This document shows, one piece after another, positions 60,962-64,000 of a DNA stretch of 64,000 bases (position 1 is its first letter; each line of letters opens with the position of its first letter). This DNA is from an uncultured Alphaproteobacteria bacterium. GTDB taxonomy: Bacteria; Pseudomonadota; Alphaproteobacteria; HIMB59; GCA-002718135. The stretch lies in assembly GCA_902519435.1 (NCBI GenBank), contig CABYKC010000001.1, forward strand, positions 1 through 64,000. Direction: 5' to 3'. Both the position numbers and the translations under genes were made by a program. The notes below the pieces were generated by a model that saw only the letters and a list, made by a program, of their open reading frames with translations, ran no database searches and was not told the DNA's origin.

Positions 60962-62062
60962 ATGGGATTTAAATGTGGGATAGTTGGATTGCCAAATGTT
61001 GGTAAATCCACTTTATTCAATGCACTTACCCAATCAAATAAAGCGGAAGCTGCAAATTATCCATTTGCAACTATAGAACCAAATATAGGAAGAGTTGCAG
61101 TGCCCGATGACAGATTAGACAAACTTGCAATCATTGGAAAGAGTGAAAAAATAATCCCTTCTTTCATGGATTTTGTTGATATTGCAGGATTAGTAAAAGG
61201 AGCCTCACAAGGAGAAGGTTTAGGAAATAAATTTTTAGGGCATGTAAGAGAAGTTGATGCAATAGCACATGTTGTTAGATGCTTTGAAGATACTAACATT
61301 ACTCATGTATCATCAAAAATTGATCCATTAGATGATATTGAAACAATAAATTTAGAATTACAATTGGCTGATCTTGAAAGCTTAAATAATAAAAAAACTA
61401 GTTTAGAAAAAAAATTAAAAGCAAATGATAAAGAAGCTAAAGATCAATTCGATATAATAAATAAAATCTTACAAATGCTAGATGCTAATAGTATCTTAAA
61501 AATTGATGAATTCGCTAGTAATGAAATTGACTTTGTGAATAGTCTTAACTTAATTAGTCTAAAGCCTACTATGTACATATGTAATGTAGATGAAGAATCT
61601 ATTCACACTGGAAACGAGTTATCAAAAAAAGTCATCGAGTTTGCTAAAAAAAATAATCATTCTGTAGTTTTAATCTCTGCATCAATAGAAGCACAAATAG
61701 CAGAATTAGATAATGAAGAAGAAAAACTTGAATTTCTAAAAGAACTTAATTTAGATCAAACAACATTGAATAAGGTTATAAAATCAGGATATGAACTTTT
61801 AGGTTTGATAAACTATTTTACATGTGGTCCAAAAGAAACAAGATCATGGACAATAAAAAAAGAAACACTTGCACCTCAAGCTGCTGGAAAAATTCACACT
61901 GATTTTGAAAAAGGATTTATTAGAGCAGAGACTATCTCTTATGAAGACTATATAGAAAATAATGGCGATGCTGGAAGTAGAGATTCGGGAAAGCTAAGAC
62001 AAGAAGGTAAAGATTATATCGTCAAAGATGGTGATGTAATGAACTTTTTGTTTAATGTCTAA
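60962..62062 (+). CDS. ychF: Redox-regulated ATPase YchF (OLA1 family)
   Basis: 366 residues. P-loop ATPase of the Obg class that interacts with ribosomes and the catalase/stress response in E. coli. G1 is GLPNVGKSTLFNALT near residue 8, switch and G3 region VDIAGLVKGASQGEGLG near 72, and the NVDE specificity motif (YICNVDEES) that favours ATP near 204. A TGS domain follows at the C-terminus, ending DVMNFLFNV. It overlaps the convergent cytochrome c1 gene by 4 bases. Confidence 0.97.
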   Translation: MGFKCGIVGLPNVGKSTLFNALTQSNKAEAANYPFATIEPNIGRVAVPDDRLDKLAIIGKSEKIIPSFMDFVDIAGLVKGASQGEGLGNKFLGHVREVDAIAHVVRCFEDTNITHVSSKIDPLDDIETINLELQLADLESLNNKKTSLEKKLKANDKEAKDQFDIINKILQMLDANSILKIDEFASNEIDFVNSLNLISLKPTMYICNVDEESIHTGNELSKKVIEFAKKNNHSVVLISASIEAQIAELDNEEEKLEFLKELNLDQTTLNKVIKSGYELLGLINYFTCGPKETRSWTIKKETLAPQAAGKIHTDFEKGFIRAETISYEDYIENNGDAGSRDSGKLRQEGKDYIVKDGDVMNFLFNV

Positions 62063-62808
62063 GTGACGTCTCGCCAAAGTCTGTTTTTTGCTAAGTACAC
62101 AATTGTTCCTAGAATAATAAAGAATAATATTACTTTAATTCCTAAATTTTTTCTTTCTTCCATTTCTGGTTCAGCAGCCCAGTGAAGAAAATGTGTTACA
62201 TCAGCCGATAACTGTTCTGCATTATTATCAGTGCCATCATCATAATCTACACTTCCATCGGCTATAGGTGCTGGCATAGCTATTTGATTTCCAGCCATCC
62301 ATTTATTGTACCACATTCCATCACCGACCTCCATTCCCTTTGGAGGTTCAACATAACCTAGAAGAAGGTTATAAATATAATCAACTCCATATTTTCTAGC
62401 TTTTGTAATTACACTCAAATCTGGAGGATAAGCTCCATTATTATTTGCTCTTGCTTCGTTATCATTGGCATATGGATTAACAAATCTATCTGCTGGTCTA
62501 GCCGGTCTTTCAAACATTTCACCATCATCATTTGGACCGTCTAATACAGTATATTCAGAAGCAATTACTTTTACTTGAGCCTCAGAAAAACCAACATCAA
62601 TTAGATCTCTGTAATATAGCAGTTTCATTGAATGACATCCTGCACATACTTCTCTATAAACTTTATAGCCCCTTTGAATTGCGGCTCTATCAAAAGTTCC
62701 CGTTACACCTTTAAAAGACCAATCATGTTTTGGCATTTTTTCAGTACTCATTTCTGCAGCAAATAAATTTGAAGAGAATAATAGAAAAATAATAAGTAAT
62801 AGGCGCAT
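62059..62808 (-). CDS. petC: Cytochrome c1 of the bc1 complex (PetC)
   Basis: 249 residues. The signal sequence ([17 protein letters not shown]) is cleaved near residue 18. The c-type haem motif CAGCH is at 55-59, and the axial Met is in GNQIAMPAPI near 180. A single C-terminal membrane anchor (VILFFIILGTIVYLAK) ends at RLWRDVT. It accepts electrons from the Rieske protein and passes them to cytochrome c. It overlaps the petB gene by one base, so the two are translated together, as in other alphaproteobacteria. Confidence 0.96.
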   Translation of the reverse strand: MRLLLIIFLLFSSNLFAAEMSTEKMPKHDWSFKGVTGTFDRAAIQRGYKVYREVCAGCHSMKLLYYRDLIDVGFSEAQVKVIASEYTVLDGPNDDGEMFERPARPADRFVNPYANDNEARANNNGAYPPDLSVITKARKYGVDYIYNLLLGYVEPPKGMEVGDGMWYNKWMAGNQIAMPAPIADGSVDYDDGTDNNAEQLSADVTHFLHWAAEPEMEERKNLGIKVILFFIILGTIVYLAKNRLWRDVT

Positions 62809-64000
62809 TATAGATTTGTATCTTTTTGCATTGCTGGTGAAGGAATTCCTTTTTCTCCTCCACCAATATTAGGAGCTATATTTTTAGCATAAACATCACT
62901 AATACTGAGCGGTAGCTTACTTGGCTTCTCTATCCAACCAACAAAAGGTGTAATGATAAAGAAAAAACCAAAGTAGTAAAGTAAACCTACTCTAGCAATT
63001 AAAAGATATAAACCTTCAGCAGGAAGCATACCAACGTAGCCTAATGCAAAGAAGTTAACAAAAAAGCCCATCATAAACCACTTATATATAGGTCTATAAT
63101 TACAGCTTCTCACTTTTGATCTATCAAGCCAAGGTAGAACAAAGAGAATTACTATCGCACCAAACATTAGGAGAACTCCTCCTAATTTATCAGGTACTGC
63201 TCTTAAAATTGCATAAAAAGGTGCAAGATACCAGTTTGGAACAATGTGAGCTGGAGTAACAAGTGGATCTGCTGGAATATAATTATCAACTTCAGCCATA
63301 AGATTTGGTCCAAAGAATATTACTGCAGAAATAGCAACACCAAAAGCACACATAGCTACTGTATCTTTAATTAACATATATGGAAAAAAGTTTACTGAGT
63401 CATTGTTAGTTTTAATATCAATCCCATCAGGATTATTTGAACCATGAACATGAACTGCAGCAACATGTAAACCTACAACACCAAAAATAACAAATGGTAA
63501 AACATAATGAAGAGCAAAGAAACGGTTTAAAGTAGCATTTCCAACATTGTAATCACCAAGAAGCCATGTCTTTAATCCCTCACCAATAAATGGAATTGCA
63601 CTAAATAAATTTGTTATAACTGTAGCTCCCCAATAAGACATTTGTCCCCACGGTAATGTATAACCAAGAAAAGAAGTTGCCATCATTAATAAAAATATGA
63701 ATACACCTAAAATCCAATTAAGCTCTCTTGGATATTTGTAAGAACCAAAATACATTGCTCTAACTATATGAATGTAAACTATAATGAAGAAAAAGGCTGC
63801 ACCATTGGAATGAATGTATCGCATTAACCAACCGTAATTGACATCTCGCATTATTCTTTCAACACTATCAAATGCCATATCAGTATGTGGTGTGTAATTC
63901 ATTGCAAGAAAAATTCCGCTTACTATCATTGTAACAAGCGTAATTGTTGCTAATGCACCAAAACTCCAAAAATAATTACAATTTTTAGGCATTGGATAAT
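62808..64000 (-). CDS. petB: Cytochrome b of the bc1 complex (PetB), 5' end outside window
   Basis: Quinol-oxidising core subunit with eight membrane helices. 396 residues are visible, and the N-terminal ~30 are cut off by the window edge. The in-frame codons before the ATG at 63992 read Tyr-Pro, giving [14 protein letters not shown], so that ATG is internal and not the start. Haem-ligand His pairs spaced 14 apart are present: His61/His75 and His162/His176, counted from that Met. The Qo-site motif is PNWY (63239-63228) where the family has PEWY or a known variant. It overlaps petC by one base. Confidence 0.95.
   Translation of the reverse strand, partial: YPMPKNCNYFWSFGALATITLVTMIVSGIFLAMNYTPHTDMAFDSVERIMRDVNYGWLMRYIHSNGAAFFFIIVYIHIVRAMYFGSYKYPRELNWILGVFIFLLMMATSFLGYTLPWGQMSYWGATVITNLFSAIPFIGEGLKTWLLGDYNVGNATLNRFFALHYVLPFVIFGVVGLHVAAVHVHGSNNPDGIDIKTNNDSVNFFPYMLIKDTVAMCAFGVAISAVIFFGPNLMAEVDNYIPADPLVTPAHIVPNWYLAPFYAILRAVPDKLGGVLLMFGAIVILFVLPWLDRSKVRSCNYRPIYKWFMMGFFVNFFALGYVGMLPAEGLYLLIARVGLLYYFGFFFIITPFVGWIEKPSKLPLSISDVYAKNIAPNIGGGEKGIPSPAMQKDTNL

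Noticed and set aside
63990..63992. ATG at 63992 as the start of cytochrome b
   Set aside because: The codons before it (Tyr-Pro) continue the conserved YPxPKNxNY motif and the protein would lack its N-terminal ~30 residues, so the gene runs past the window edge.
1..64000. CRISPR arrays, insertion sequences, prophage, att sites, riboswitches
   Set aside because: No regularly spaced repeats, transposase or integrase frames, or recognisable aptamer cores were found; gaps are short and gene content is metabolic.

Overview
The window looks like part of the chromosome of a streamlined, very AT-rich marine alphaproteobacterium. Evidence: a petPR-type regulator pair and petB/petC of a bc1 complex, alphaproteobacterial-style housekeeping genes, 1-4 bp gene overlaps, no gap above about 150 bases, and no mobile elements, tRNA, rRNA or CRISPR. 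A SAR11-like or HIMB59/AEGEAN-169-like lineage would fit. That is inference from composition and gene content, not a phylogeny.

Layout. (1) 1-3954, minus: a sugar-type ABC importer (binding protein, two permeases) and a partial 2-hydroxyacid dehydrogenase. (2) 4077-6535, plus: a fucose-isomerase-family protein and a Gfo/Idh oxidoreductase. (3) 6525-17752, minus: an Opp-type importer (ABCDF) followed by an EamA transporter, an aldose epimerase, sulfopyruvate decarboxylase-like ComD/ComE, a PfkB kinase resembling sulfofructose kinase, and a 2-hydroxyacid dehydrogenase. (4) 17897-24840: a phosphonate monoester hydrolase/sulfatase-family enzyme with a MetE-like enzyme, then alanine dehydrogenase and an omega-amino acid:pyruvate aminotransferase, divergent from a phosphotransacetylase and an EamA transporter. 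(5) 24848-38939: a second sugar-type ABC importer with a SDR and a HAD-like protein, a divergent LacI regulator, and a cluster of five SnoaL/NTF2-like proteins, a bicupin, a second MetE-like protein and a HisD-like dehydrogenase. (6) 38936-46888: CysNC, CysD, CysQ, a Ca/Na antiporter, a GMC oxidoreductase and sulfoacetaldehyde acetyltransferase (Xsc). (7) 47022-64000: housekeeping genes (uvrC, pgsA, moaD/E, ilvE, petPR plus a kinase, csaA, proC, ubiK-like, lgt, midA, pgeF, prs, rplY, pth, ychF, petC, petB).

How it fits together. Regions 3-6 hold candidates for almost every step of organosulfonate catabolism. Taurine: aminotransferase, alanine dehydrogenase, Xsc, phosphotransacetylase. DHPS or sulfolactate: HisD-like (HpsN-type) dehydrogenase, 2-hydroxyacid dehydrogenase, ComDE, Xsc, phosphotransacetylase. 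Entry of a sulfosugar is possible through the isomerase, the YihV-like kinase and the epimerase, but no aldolase is visible. Xsc is the firmest assignment; the substrates of the other steps are inferred.

The strongest candidate for something undescribed is the LacI/SnoaL cluster. Its three divergent promoter regions share the palindrome ATTCA-N6-TGAAT, which suggests one regulon joining the ABC importer at 26307-29520 to paired SnoaL-like paralogs, the bicupin and the HisD-like dehydrogenase. Other notable points are a HAD-like protein without its nucleophile aspartate, PNWY instead of PEWY in the Qo site of cytochrome b, and a terminator-like hairpin after each of the three binding-protein genes.
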